From positions 62,001 through 126,000 of the forward strand of contig CAVXML010000006.1 in assembly GCA_963763015.1 (NCBI GenBank): a stretch of DNA of 64,000 nucleotides, given 5' to 3'. Under the pieces are notes generated by a model, which was not told where the DNA came from, made no database searches, and saw only the letters and a list, made by a program, of their open reading frames with translations. Shown here in pieces: positions 48,021 through 56,074 of the stretch. A program made the translations under genes and the position numbers. The DNA comes from Fodinibacter sp963763015. Lineage in GTDB: Bacteria > Actinomycetota > Actinomycetes > Actinomycetales > Dermatophilaceae. Each line of letters opens with the position of its first letter. Within the stretch, counting starts at the first letter, position 1.

Positions 48021-50197
48021 CGTGCCTGGCTGGTGGCCCGGGCGCCCTCCGTGCCCGTCGCCTCCACCGCCGCCGCCCCCCGGCGGATGAGGGCGAGCTC
48101 GCGCACCCGGGCGAAGTCAGCCGGCGTGAGGACGCCGTTGATGCCGGAGATCGCCGCGAGCCGCATGCCGTGCCTGAGGCCCAGCTGGTAGATCTCCTTG
48201 ACCTTCTCCCACTCGATGGCCCGGCCCACCGTGAACGTCTCGTAGCGGCCCTCCAGCGCCAGCGCGACCGTCTCGGCCAGGCAGGCGTACGCGACACCCG
48301 GGGGCAGGCCGATGTCGCGCATCCGCACGTCGCCGGGAAGCTCGATCTCCCCCGACTCCACGACGATGACGTCGGGCCTCCTGGCCACGTCCTCGGCCGA
48401 GAGGTCGAGAGGGCGGGCGACGTCGGTGATGACGCACCCCGGCTTGACGGCCATGATGTCCAGGACCCGCTTCCCCGCCCCCGACGTGGCGGTGACGATG
48501 ACGTCCATGTCGCGTAGGTGCTCGCCCGGGGTCGCGGCCGCGTGGATCACGGCGCGTGGGTGCTCGCGCTCGATGTCCTTCTTCAGCGCGAGCAGCTTGG
48601 CGGTCTCGGGGGAGACCAGCCACAGCTCGTCGCTCGCCAGGGCCAGCAACCGCGCGCACACCGATCCGATCGCGCCGGTCGCTCCCACGACCATCGCCCG
48701 GCCACGGATGATGCCGTCGTCATCGCGCTCAAGCAGCCCGAGCCGGTCGACCGCCTCGTGTGCGGCCCACAGGGCGCCGGAGGCGCTGTAGCTGTTGCCC
48801 GTCGTGATGGGCAGCGACGACTTCCGGGCCACCGTGACCCCGGCATCCCCGACCACCTTGGTGAACGCACCGAGACCCATGATCTGGGCGCCGAGGCTCC
48901 GGGCCACCTCGGCCGCGGCCAGCAGCTTGTCGTACGTGAACTCCGGGTCGTGCGCGAGGATCTCCCGCGGGGTACCGCCGACGGTGATGAGCCATCCCTC
49001 CGCCTCCGCGCCGGTCGGTGAGGTGATGCCGGTGACGTGGCTGTACACGATGGGCGGGAGATAGGCCATCGCCTTCTCCACGGCATCCATGACGGGCGCG
49101 GGCGACAGCCTGACGACCGTCCCGAGCGGTTCGACCTTGCGGAAGAACGTCTGCGAGAGCGGATGGATGACGAAGGCGAACCTGCTCTTGCGTCGCGGGC
49201 CGTTGGGCTGGAGGAGGCGTGGCTCCAGCCCTGCCTCGACGATCATCTCGAGAAGGTCGTCCTCGCTCAGGCGCTCCGGTGCTCCGCCCGGCGCACTGAC
49301 CGCTGCCCGCATCATCGCCTCGAGACTGGCCACGTCGACGGTCAGCCGGAAGGGCTGGGGGGTGCTGTCGAGCACGAGGTCGACATCGCGGGCGGCCAGC
49401 TCGGCAAGCTGCTCGTCGGTGACCGAGGAGGTGATCACGGTCTTGCCGTGCAGGTCCTCGAAGCCCTGCGCCACGAGCTCGTGGTAGGCCGCGACCACGA
49501 CGTCGCAGTCCTTGTCGCGGTGGTCGACCCACGAGCGGTTCACGAGGTCGGCCGGGACGAGCACCTCGTCGCGCAGGGCGGTCCGCACCTGGCGCAGCGG
49601 CCAGGTGGCGACCCGCGCCGAGCGCGCGAGCAGCGACCTCGCGCCGAGCATCCGGGTGAGCCCGGCAGCGCCAGCCGGGTTCTCGACGTGGAGGTTGTCG
49701 GTGTACTCCCTCAGCACCCGCACCGCCCGGGCGTGGTCACCGCCGAGCACCACCGTCCGCGCGTTGGTGAAGTAGCCCGGCATCTCGAACTGCACCCGAC
49801 GCACCGCCCACTCCTGCAGCACCTCACGCAGCCGGTGACCATCGGTGGTGGGACGGTCGGGTGCCGTGGCGGCGAGCAGCGCGGAGATCGCCTCGGCGGC
49901 CTCACCGTCGAACAGCCCGGCGGCGATGGCCTCGGCCGCCCCGTTGACCGCCACCGCGTCAGCCAGGGCCGACCAGCGACGCACCAGGGTCTCGGCGGTG
50001 CGCAGGTCGCCGTTGGTGCCCAGCCGGATCAGGCGGTACGACCGGCCCAGGAACTCGACCGTCACGTCGTGGTCGCGGGCGGCCGACCCGAGGCTGACCT
50101 CGACGACCAGGAGCGGTGGGGCGGCGGCCCTCTTCCGCGAGACGGCCGCCCGCGTGCGTCCGGGGCCGCCCGAGGCGCTCCTCCTGCGCGACGTCAT
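48005..50197 (-). CDS. Two-part protein: uncharacterised N-terminal half plus acyl-ACP-reductase-like dehydrogenase domain
   Basis: A 730-residue protein. From about residue 340 it follows the plan of cyanobacterial long-chain acyl-ACP reductase (AAR): IMGLGAFTKVVGDAGVT, LPITTGNSYSASGALWAAHE, the NADP motif VVGATGAIGSVCARLL at about 503, then AYACLAETVALALEGRYETF, whose Cys639 matches the acylated cysteine of AAR, and WEKVKEIYQLGLRHGM. AAR makes fatty aldehydes from acyl-ACP. The first 340 residues have no match I know; they contain LGRSYRLIRLG-like beta segments and VITSSVTDEQLAELAARDVD. ATG 50197 overlaps the stop of the SDR gene (ATGA). The acyl-thioester reductase role is inference from motif likeness. 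Confidence 0.72.
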   Translation of the reverse strand: MTSRRRSASGGPGRTRAAVSRKRAAAPPLLVVEVSLGSAARDHDVTVEFLGRSYRLIRLGTNGDLRTAETLVRRWSALADAVAVNGAAEAIAAGLFDGEAAEAISALLAATAPDRPTTDGHRLREVLQEWAVRRVQFEMPGYFTNARTVVLGGDHARAVRVLREYTDNLHVENPAGAAGLTRMLGARSLLARSARVATWPLRQVRTALRDEVLVPADLVNRSWVDHRDKDCDVVVAAYHELVAQGFEDLHGKTVITSSVTDEQLAELAARDVDLVLDSTPQPFRLTVDVASLEAMMRAAVSAPGGAPERLSEDDLLEMIVEAGLEPRLLQPNGPRRKSRFAFVIHPLSQTFFRKVEPLGTVVRLSPAPVMDAVEKAMAYLPPIVYSHVTGITSPTGAEAEGWLITVGGTPREILAHDPEFTYDKLLAAAEVARSLGAQIMGLGAFTKVVGDAGVTVARKSSLPITTGNSYSASGALWAAHEAVDRLGLLERDDDGIIRGRAMVVGATGAIGSVCARLLALASDELWLVSPETAKLLALKKDIEREHPRAVIHAAATPGEHLRDMDVIVTATSGAGKRVLDIMAVKPGCVITDVARPLDLSAEDVARRPDVIVVESGEIELPGDVRMRDIGLPPGVAYACLAETVALALEGRYETFTVGRAIEWEKVKEIYQLGLRHGMRLAAISGINGVLTPADFARVRELALIRRGAAAVEATGTEGARATSQARAAHP

Positions 50198-51285
50198 GTC
50201 ATCGCCTTCGCGTCGTACTCGGGATGCTCGCTCATGAAGTCGAGCAGCCTGTGGGCGTAGCTCTCGAACGGCGGGCAGGCCAGGCCGGATGCCGCGAGGT
50301 CGCGTGTCGTGTTGTCGGTGGCGTACGTGGTCGGCGAGGCGAAGTAGTCGAGCGCCTCGGCCGGCAGACCCAGCAGCTGCTCGACCCCGGGAACGTGGTC
50401 GACGATCGCGTGGACCGGCCGAAGCGGCAGGGGAACCCACACCGGCCGGGTGCCCAGATGGTGGGCGAAGGTGCTGACCACGGTGGCGACCGTCGGGGGG
50501 TCGGGGTCGACGAGCGCGTAGGTTCGGCCCTCGGACTCCTCCAGCACGGACAGCTCGTCCATCGCGTCGACGACGAAGTCGCGCGGCACCAGGCAGACCC
50601 TCACCCGCTCGGTGTCGCCGAGCGCGGGGACGAGGGAGACTGCGGTCTGCCGCGCCAGGAACGAGGCGAGGAAGTAGGGGCCGTCGTACTTCTGCGTCGC
50701 GCCGGTCGCCGAGTCACCCACCACGATGCCTGGGCGGTAGACCGTCGCCGGCAGCCCGTCCGCCATGGCGGCTCGAACGCGGACCTCGGCCTCGTACTTC
50801 GTCTGCTCGTAGTGGTTCCGGAACGTCTGGCCCTCGTCGAGTGCGCATTCAGCGAAGTGCCCCTCGTAGCGGCCGCTGACGTAGCAGGTGCTCACGTACT
50901 GGAGCCGGCGGAGGCCGGACTGCTCGCGCGAGAAGGCGAGCACGTTCTCGGTCCCGTCGACGTTGACCCGTCGCGCGACCTCGGGTGCCACCGCGAGGTC
51001 GTACACGGCCGCGAGGTGCCACACCTCCTCCACGTCGATGATCTGCTCCCGGTCCTCGGGGGCCAGGCCGAGGCCGGGCGCGGTGATGTCGCCGACGACG
51101 AGGCGGATCCGCCCCGTGGTGACGGGGTCGGTGACCTCGAGCTCCTTCACCCTCGAGCGGGCCAGGACGGCGTGCTGCGGCTGCACGAGGCAGACGGCCG
51201 TGGTGCCGCGGCGGCGGGCCAGCAGCCGGGGAAGGAGGGCCGAGCCGAGGAACCCCGGAAAGCCGGTCATCAGGAGCGTCGCCAC
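50194..51285 (-). CDS. SDR-type thioester/fatty acyl-CoA reductase-like protein (NAD_binding_4)
   Basis: A 363-residue extended SDR. The dinucleotide motif is LLMTGFPGFLGSALLPRLLA at the N-terminus and the catalytic Tyr/Lys are in HYEQTKYEAEVRVRAAM; DVEEVWHLAAVYDLAVAPEV and NVDGTENVLAFSREQSGLRR fit the male-sterility/thioester reductase group. Such domains reduce acyl thioesters to aldehydes or alcohols. GTG 51285 has GGAGAAGG about nine bases upstream. Its stop overlaps the start of the AAR-like gene, so both should be made together, hinting at a shared fatty-aldehyde or alcohol pathway. Confidence 0.85.
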   Translation of the reverse strand: MATLLMTGFPGFLGSALLPRLLARRRGTTAVCLVQPQHAVLARSRVKELEVTDPVTTGRIRLVVGDITAPGLGLAPEDREQIIDVEEVWHLAAVYDLAVAPEVARRVNVDGTENVLAFSREQSGLRRLQYVSTCYVSGRYEGHFAECALDEGQTFRNHYEQTKYEAEVRVRAAMADGLPATVYRPGIVVGDSATGATQKYDGPYFLASFLARQTAVSLVPALGDTERVRVCLVPRDFVVDAMDELSVLEESEGRTYALVDPDPPTVATVVSTFAHHLGTRPVWVPLPLRPVHAIVDHVPGVEQLLGLPAEALDYFASPTTYATDNTTRDLAASGLACPPFESYAHRLLDFMSEHPEYDAKAMT

Positions 51286-51363
51286 GCGAATCGCCTTCTC
51301 CACACGGCGCCCGGTGGCGGTTCGGGGGGTTCCGGCCGCGGCGCCGGACGACCTGTGACAACT

Positions 51364-52845
51364 CTAGTGACCGTCGGTGCGGTTCCCTCGTCGGGGTTGC
51401 CGAGAACACATCGGCGCACCCTGGATGCCGGTGAGGCACCGCTCGAGCAGCTCGACCGCAGGCCCTGCCTGGGTCTCCGGAAGGCCCGCGTAGCAGAGGA
51501 CGAGCCCGCTGACGGCCGACTCGATGGCGTACGCGGACAGGGGGGCGGCCCTCAGCCCGCGGTCCGCGAGCCGCCCGACGAGGTCGAGGTCGTCCACGTC
51601 GTCGGGCAGGCGGAGCACCACGTGCAGGCCGGCATCCACTCCTTCGAGCACCACGTCGGGGAGGTGGTGCGCGACCGCTGCCACGAGGGCGGCGCGGCGA
51701 GCGGCATACGTGCGGCTGACTCTCGCGTGGTGCGTCGAGAGGGCACCCGACGTGATCAGCTCGGCCATCGCCAGGCCGGTGGCCTCGTTGACGACCAACC
51801 CGCGTGACTCGAGCTCGAGCCGCAGGGGCTCCCGCAGCCGGCGTGGGGGTGCGACCCACGCCAGGCGCAGGGAGGGTGCCACCAGCTTGGATGCCGTGCC
51901 GATGTACACCACGTGCTCCCGGGCACCGGAGAGCGACTGCAGGGCGGGCAGCGGCGAGACGTCGTAGCGGAACTCTCCGTCGTAGTCGTCCTCCAGCACG
52001 AGCCCACCGGTGTCACGGGCCCACTCCAGCAGCTGCACGCGCCGGGTCACCGGCATCCGCGCTCCCAGCGGGTACTGGTGGGACGGCGTGACGTAGGCCG
52101 CCACGGCCTCGGCGGGCAGGGAGGACGGGTCCAGCCCGTCGCCGTCGACCGGGACCGCCGCGATGCGCACCCCCTCGGCGGCGAAGGCGGTCGAGGCCTC
52201 GATGTAGCCGGGGTCCTCGAGGGCCACGATGGCTCCGACCAGGCCGAGCGGCCCAGGGAGTGCGCGCAGGGACGCACCCACCCCGGGGACCACGAGGAGG
52301 TCCTGGGGTGCCACGGCGACCCCTCGGCTCCGACGGAGGTGCTCGGCCAGGGCCGCGCGCAGCCGGGTGTGCGGCGGCCCCGCGCTCGCGTCCCGGCCCG
52401 GGACGACAGAACCGGCTGCCCGCCACGCCCGCCGCCAGGCCACGGGGTCGACGAGGCTCGTGTCCGGGCGCCCGGGGCGGAGCTCCCAGCGCGGCTGCCG
52501 GGACGGTCGGCCGGGACTCGAGCCGTCGACCTCCTCGGTCGGGTGCACGCGCGTGCCGGCCCCCGCCGCGGCGGCTCGGTCGGCCCCCGGTGCGACGACG
52601 GCTCCCGATCCTGGTCGGCTCGTGACGAACCCGGCCGCCGCCAGCTCGTCGTAGGCCGCGACGACGGGGCCGCGTGAGGTCCGCAGCGCCGCGGCGAGCG
52701 CTCTGGTCGACGGCAGGGTGTCGCCGGGGCGGAGCCGTCCGGTGCGCATCTCGGTGACGAGGGCGTCGGCGATGCGGTGCCGCAGTGGAGCGGGTCCGTC
52801 GCCGAGGTGGAGGGCTACCTCCACGGGACGGGCGGTGCGAGGCAC
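51364..52845 (-). CDS. MocR/PdxR-type PLP-dependent GntR family regulator
   Basis: A 493-residue fusion of a GntR winged helix (PLRHRIADALVTEMRTGRLR, then PGDTLPSTRALAAALRTSRG) to an aminotransferase-fold domain with PLP lysine in HVVYIGTASKLVAPSLRLAW and LVVPGVGASLRALPG upstream. MocR/PdxR proteins sense PLP and control vitamin B6 or amino-acid genes. GTG 52845 lies six bases after TATCCT on this strand. It is divergent from the DUF1272–PNPOx gene, whose oxidase-like domain belongs to the pyridoxamine phosphate oxidase fold, so that gene is the likely target. Confidence 0.9.
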   Translation of the reverse strand: MPRTARPVEVALHLGDGPAPLRHRIADALVTEMRTGRLRPGDTLPSTRALAAALRTSRGPVVAAYDELAAAGFVTSRPGSGAVVAPGADRAAAAGAGTRVHPTEEVDGSSPGRPSRQPRWELRPGRPDTSLVDPVAWRRAWRAAGSVVPGRDASAGPPHTRLRAALAEHLRRSRGVAVAPQDLLVVPGVGASLRALPGPLGLVGAIVALEDPGYIEASTAFAAEGVRIAAVPVDGDGLDPSSLPAEAVAAYVTPSHQYPLGARMPVTRRVQLLEWARDTGGLVLEDDYDGEFRYDVSPLPALQSLSGAREHVVYIGTASKLVAPSLRLAWVAPPRRLREPLRLELESRGLVVNEATGLAMAELITSGALSTHHARVSRTYAARRAALVAAVAHHLPDVVLEGVDAGLHVVLRLPDDVDDLDLVGRLADRGLRAAPLSAYAIESAVSGLVLCYAGLPETQAGPAVELLERCLTGIQGAPMCSRQPRRGNRTDGH

Positions 52846-52851
52846 TGCGTC

Positions 52852-52857
52852 AGGATA
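52852..52857 (-). promoter_or_regulatory. -10 box TATCCT for the MocR gene, leaderless
   Basis: TATCCT on the minus strand ends six bases before GTG 52845. The 168-base divergent gap also holds TTGACT near 52915 on the plus strand, a possible -35 for the other gene without a clear -10. Confidence 0.45.
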
Positions 52858-53013
52858 CTGGTCCTCCCCTTCAGGCAGGAAGCGGACCTTCCCAAGGGCC
52901 ACTTCTCGAGGGTTGACTGGGCCGTCGGTGGCCCGCGTGATCGGCCGCCGGTTCCGCCGACGTTGCGGACCGTCCCGCAGCGTCGTGTCGGTGTGGCAGG
53001 AGAGGATGTGCTG

Positions 53014-53922
53014 GTGAGCGGCTTGGAGATGCGCCCGGGGTGCGAGTGCTGCGACGTCGACCTCCCGGCCGACGAGGTGGGCGCCGTCGTGTGCTCGTTC
53101 GAGTGCACCTTCTGCGCGGGGTGCGCCGAGCACCTCGACCGGGCCTGTCCCACCTGCGGAGGCGCGCTCATGCCCCGACCGACCCGCGTCGGGGAGGCCC
53201 TGCTCCGCCACCCGGCGAGCGCCCAGCGCACCACCTCGCCGGAGCCCTGCCCCGGCCGCGGGTACGCCGGACGCACCGGTCCGGAGCAGCGGCTCGGTCG
53301 CCATGCCGAGCGGGCACGCGGGGAGCGGGCCGAGCTCGACGCCCTGCTCGACGAGGTGCTGTCCGGCACGCTGTCCACGGTCGTCGACGCGCGCCCGTGG
53401 GTCGTGCCGATGCTCTTCGCCCGCGACGGAGACCGGGTCCTCCTCCACGGCTCGACCGGCGCGGGCGCCCTGCGTCAGGTGGCGGCCGGGGCACCGGCCG
53501 TGCTGAGCGTCACCGTCGTCGACGGCCTTGTCGTCGCGCACTCCACCTTCGACTCCTCGGCCAACTACCGGTCCGCGGTCGTCCACGGCGAGCTCACCCC
53601 CCTCGAGGGCGAGGACCGCACGGCGGCCCTGACCCGCATCTCCGAGCGGCTCATCCCCGGGCGCACCTCCGAGGTGCAGCCGATGACCCGCCGTGAGGAG
53701 GCCGCCACCCTGGCGATGGCGCTGCCCATCACCGCGGGCCGCTGGCTGCTCAAGGCCAGGTCGGGCGGGCCGTCCGCCCCCGAGGAGGGGACGGATGCGT
53801 GGTGCGGCGTGGTGCCGCTGCGCGTGCTCGCCGGCGCCCCCGAGCCCGCGCCGTGGACGGTCGCCGCCGGCACTCCGGTGCCGGCCTCCGTGACGGCCTT
53901 CGTCGAGCGGATGAACCGGTGA
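53014..53922 (+). CDS. DUF1272 zinc-ribbon-like domain fused to a pyridoxamine 5'-phosphate oxidase-like FMN-binding domain
   Basis: A 302-residue protein. Residues 5-60 are a complete DUF1272 domain, usually a stand-alone protein: MRPGCECCDVDLPADE, CSFECTFCAGCAEHL and CPTCGGALMPRP, with eight or more cysteines likely to bind zinc. After a linker of about 40 residues comes a PNPOx-like split barrel (GTLSTVVDARPWVVPMLFAR, AHSTFDSSANYRSAVVHGEL, MALPITAGRWLLKARSGG). GTG 53014 follows AGGAGAGG. Flavin-dependent reaction unknown. The divergent MocR regulator and the coupled MetE-like and EamA genes give context. Confidence 0.82.
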   Translation: MSGLEMRPGCECCDVDLPADEVGAVVCSFECTFCAGCAEHLDRACPTCGGALMPRPTRVGEALLRHPASAQRTTSPEPCPGRGYAGRTGPEQRLGRHAERARGERAELDALLDEVLSGTLSTVVDARPWVVPMLFARDGDRVLLHGSTGAGALRQVAAGAPAVLSVTVVDGLVVAHSTFDSSANYRSAVVHGELTPLEGEDRTAALTRISERLIPGRTSEVQPMTRREEAATLAMALPITAGRWLLKARSGGPSAPEEGTDAWCGVVPLRVLAGAPEPAPWTVAAGTPVPASVTAFVERMNR

Positions 53923-54956
53923 CCCCGCTCCCGGAGCAGGAGGCGGTGGCGCGGCCAGGCGTCGCGCCGGTGCGCGCCACCGGCCTGGGATCCTGGCCGG
54001 GCACCTCCGTGCGCGAGGCGGTTCGAACGGTGCGCGACCTCCTCGTCGACGGCGAAGGTGTCGGCCTGCCGTTCCTGCCCGAGACGCCCGGCCGCGGCCC
54101 GGGGGCCGACATCATCGGCCGCGCCGCCGGCCTCCTCGTCGACCTGCCGGTCGACCTCCAGCCGAGCGGCTGGCGCCTCGTCGACCGACCGGGGCGCGAT
54201 GCCGGGCGCACGGCATCCCTGCACCGTGAGGACCTCGACGAGCTCGCGGAGGCCTACGACGGCTACGTCGGGGACCTCAAGATCCAGGTTGCGGGGCCGT
54301 GGACGCTTGCGGCGTCCCTCCAGCTCACCCGGGGTGAGCGGGCCGTCGCGGATGCCGGCGCGGTGGCCGACCTCACCGCCTCGCTCGGCGACGGCATCCG
54401 TGCTCGGGTCGCCGACGTGCGACGCCACGTCCCGGGAGCCGAGGTCGTGCTACAGATCGACGAGCCGTCCGTGCCGGCGGTTCTCGAGGGGTCGCTGCCA
54501 ACGGCCTCGGGCTACGGCCGGCTCCGGGCGGTCGACCCGGTGGTGGTGGCGCGAGCGATCGAGGTGGTGCTGGCGGTGCACGACGGCCCGACCGTGCTGC
54601 ACTGCTGCCACGAGTCCGCTCCGGTGCCGCTCCTCCGGGCGACCGGCGCGGGGTCGCTCTCGCTCGACCTCACCCGTGCGACACCGGCGCGGTGGGAGTC
54701 CGTCGCGGCGACCCTGGAGGCAGGGACCCGGCTGTACGCCGGGTGCCTGCCCACCGACGGGTCCGGCACCGACAGGGCGGCGCGGACCCTGGTGCTGGAG
54801 GGCTTCGAGCGGGCCGGTCTGGCGGTCGAGGCACTGCGGGGCGTGGTCGTGTCACCCGCCTGCGGCCTCGCCGGGCTCACACCCGAGGGGGCCCGCGACG
54901 TTGTCCGGGTGGCGCTCGACACCGCGCGCCGGCTCGGTGAGGAGGTGGAGTCGTGA
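53919..54956 (+). CDS. Cobalamin-independent methionine synthase-like (MetE C-terminal/UROD fold) protein
   Basis: A 345-residue single-barrel protein. It opens VRATGLGSWPGTSVREAVRT, then LKIQVAGPWTLAASLQLTRG, QIDEPSVPAVLEGSLP, VLHCCHESAPVPLLRATGAG and VVVSPACGLAGLTPEGARD. The His/Cys pair in LHCCH and the Cys in SPACGL match zinc ligands of MetE's C-terminal barrel; the MetE N-terminal barrel is missing. Actinobacteria carry this short form widely; whether it makes methionine is not established from sequence. GTG 53919 overlaps the stop of the previous gene (GTGA) and its own stop overlaps the EamA start. Confidence 0.88.
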   Translation: MTPLPEQEAVARPGVAPVRATGLGSWPGTSVREAVRTVRDLLVDGEGVGLPFLPETPGRGPGADIIGRAAGLLVDLPVDLQPSGWRLVDRPGRDAGRTASLHREDLDELAEAYDGYVGDLKIQVAGPWTLAASLQLTRGERAVADAGAVADLTASLGDGIRARVADVRRHVPGAEVVLQIDEPSVPAVLEGSLPTASGYGRLRAVDPVVVARAIEVVLAVHDGPTVLHCCHESAPVPLLRATGAGSLSLDLTRATPARWESVAATLEAGTRLYAGCLPTDGSGTDRAARTLVLEGFERAGLAVEALRGVVVSPACGLAGLTPEGARDVVRVALDTARRLGEEVES

Positions 54957-55942
54957 CGCACCAGCCGCGGATCCCCTGGCAGGTGAAGTACCTCGCGCTC
55001 GTGCTCATCTGGGGCTCCAGCTTCCTCCTCATGAAGGTGGGCCTGGAGTCGCTCTCGGCCGTGCAGATCTCGGCGCTGCGCATCGTGTCCGGCGCCGCAG
55101 TTCTCGGTGCCCTGCTCCTCGTGGGCGGGGGCCGGCTGCCGACGGGCCGTCGGGTGTGGGGCCACCTGCTCGTCTGCGGGTTCTTCCTCGCCACACTCCC
55201 GTTCACGCTGTTCGCGCTGTCGGAGACCCGGATCAGCTCGGCCCTCGCCGGGATCGGCAACGCCGCCACGCCGATCGCAACGGTGCTCGCCACGCTGGCG
55301 ATCCTGCCGGGCGAGCGTGCGACCGGTCGGCGCCTCGTGGCGGTGGGGGTCGGTTTCGTCGGCGTCGTCACGATCATGCAGCCGTGGACGGCCATCGACC
55401 GGCCGGACCTCGTCGGCTTCTCGATGGCCCTCCTGGGCGGGGCGAGCTACGGCGTCGGGTGGACCTACAACCGACGCTTCCTGAGCACCGTCGACCTCGG
55501 CGGCCTCTCGCAGCCGGCCGCGACGCTCCTCACCGGGCTGGCGCTCATGGTGCCGGTCGTCCTCGTGTGGGCGTCGTTCCAGCCGGACGGACTCGCGGCG
55601 ATCTGGTCCTACGACGTGCCGACGGGTGCGACGTGGGTCTGGCTCCCCCTGCTGTGCACGCTGGTGCTCGGCCTCGTGGGGACGGGGTTCGCCTACATCC
55701 TCCAGTTCGACGTCGTGCGGGGCGCCGGACCGATGATCGGGTCGACCATCACCTACCTCATCCCGGTGGTGTCCGTCGTCCTGGGCGTCCTCGTGCTGGG
55801 TGAGCGGCTCGGGCGCTGGCAGGTGGTGGGCTTCGCGATCGTCCTCACGGCGGCGTACGTCATCAACCGGCGGCCCCGGCCCCCTCAGCCGGCCGTCTCG
55901 CCGGCCCGTGAGCGGGAGGAGGCCGCGGCGGCGGGCTCCTGA
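54953..55942 (+). CDS. EamA/DMT family transporter
   Basis: A 329-residue protein with ten predicted membrane helices in two EamA repeats: YLALVLIWGSSFLLMKVGLE begins the first and LVGFSMALLGGASYGVGWTY the second; SETRISSALAGIGNAATPIA is a conserved loop-helix. It ends with GERLGRWQVVGFAIVLTAAY and a short polar tail. Drug/metabolite exporters of this family move amino acids, nucleosides or drugs. GTG start overlaps the MetE-like stop, completing a three-gene coupled operon. Confidence 0.93.
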   Translation: MTHQPRIPWQVKYLALVLIWGSSFLLMKVGLESLSAVQISALRIVSGAAVLGALLLVGGGRLPTGRRVWGHLLVCGFFLATLPFTLFALSETRISSALAGIGNAATPIATVLATLAILPGERATGRRLVAVGVGFVGVVTIMQPWTAIDRPDLVGFSMALLGGASYGVGWTYNRRFLSTVDLGGLSQPAATLLTGLALMVPVVLVWASFQPDGLAAIWSYDVPTGATWVWLPLLCTLVLGLVGTGFAYILQFDVVRGAGPMIGSTITYLIPVVSVVLGVLVLGERLGRWQVVGFAIVLTAAYVINRRPRPPQPAVSPAREREEAAAAGS

Positions 55943-55970
55943 CAGCGGGTCCATCGGGTCACCCCAGAAT

Positions 55971-56011
55971 CCCCCGCCTCACTCGACTGGCGTTCGCGGG
56001 TGAGGCGGGGG
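55971..56011. terminator. Strong bidirectional hairpin
   Basis: CCCCCGCCTCAC (55971-55982) pairs perfectly with GTGAGGCGGGGG (56000-56011) over a 17-base loop, between the convergent EamA and acyl-CoA ligase genes. Confidence 0.8.
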
Positions 56012-56074
56012 CCTGTCGGGTGGAGACCGGTCCTCGGCGGCGCCGGTTGCCCCTGAGGTCACTCGCCCCTGAGG

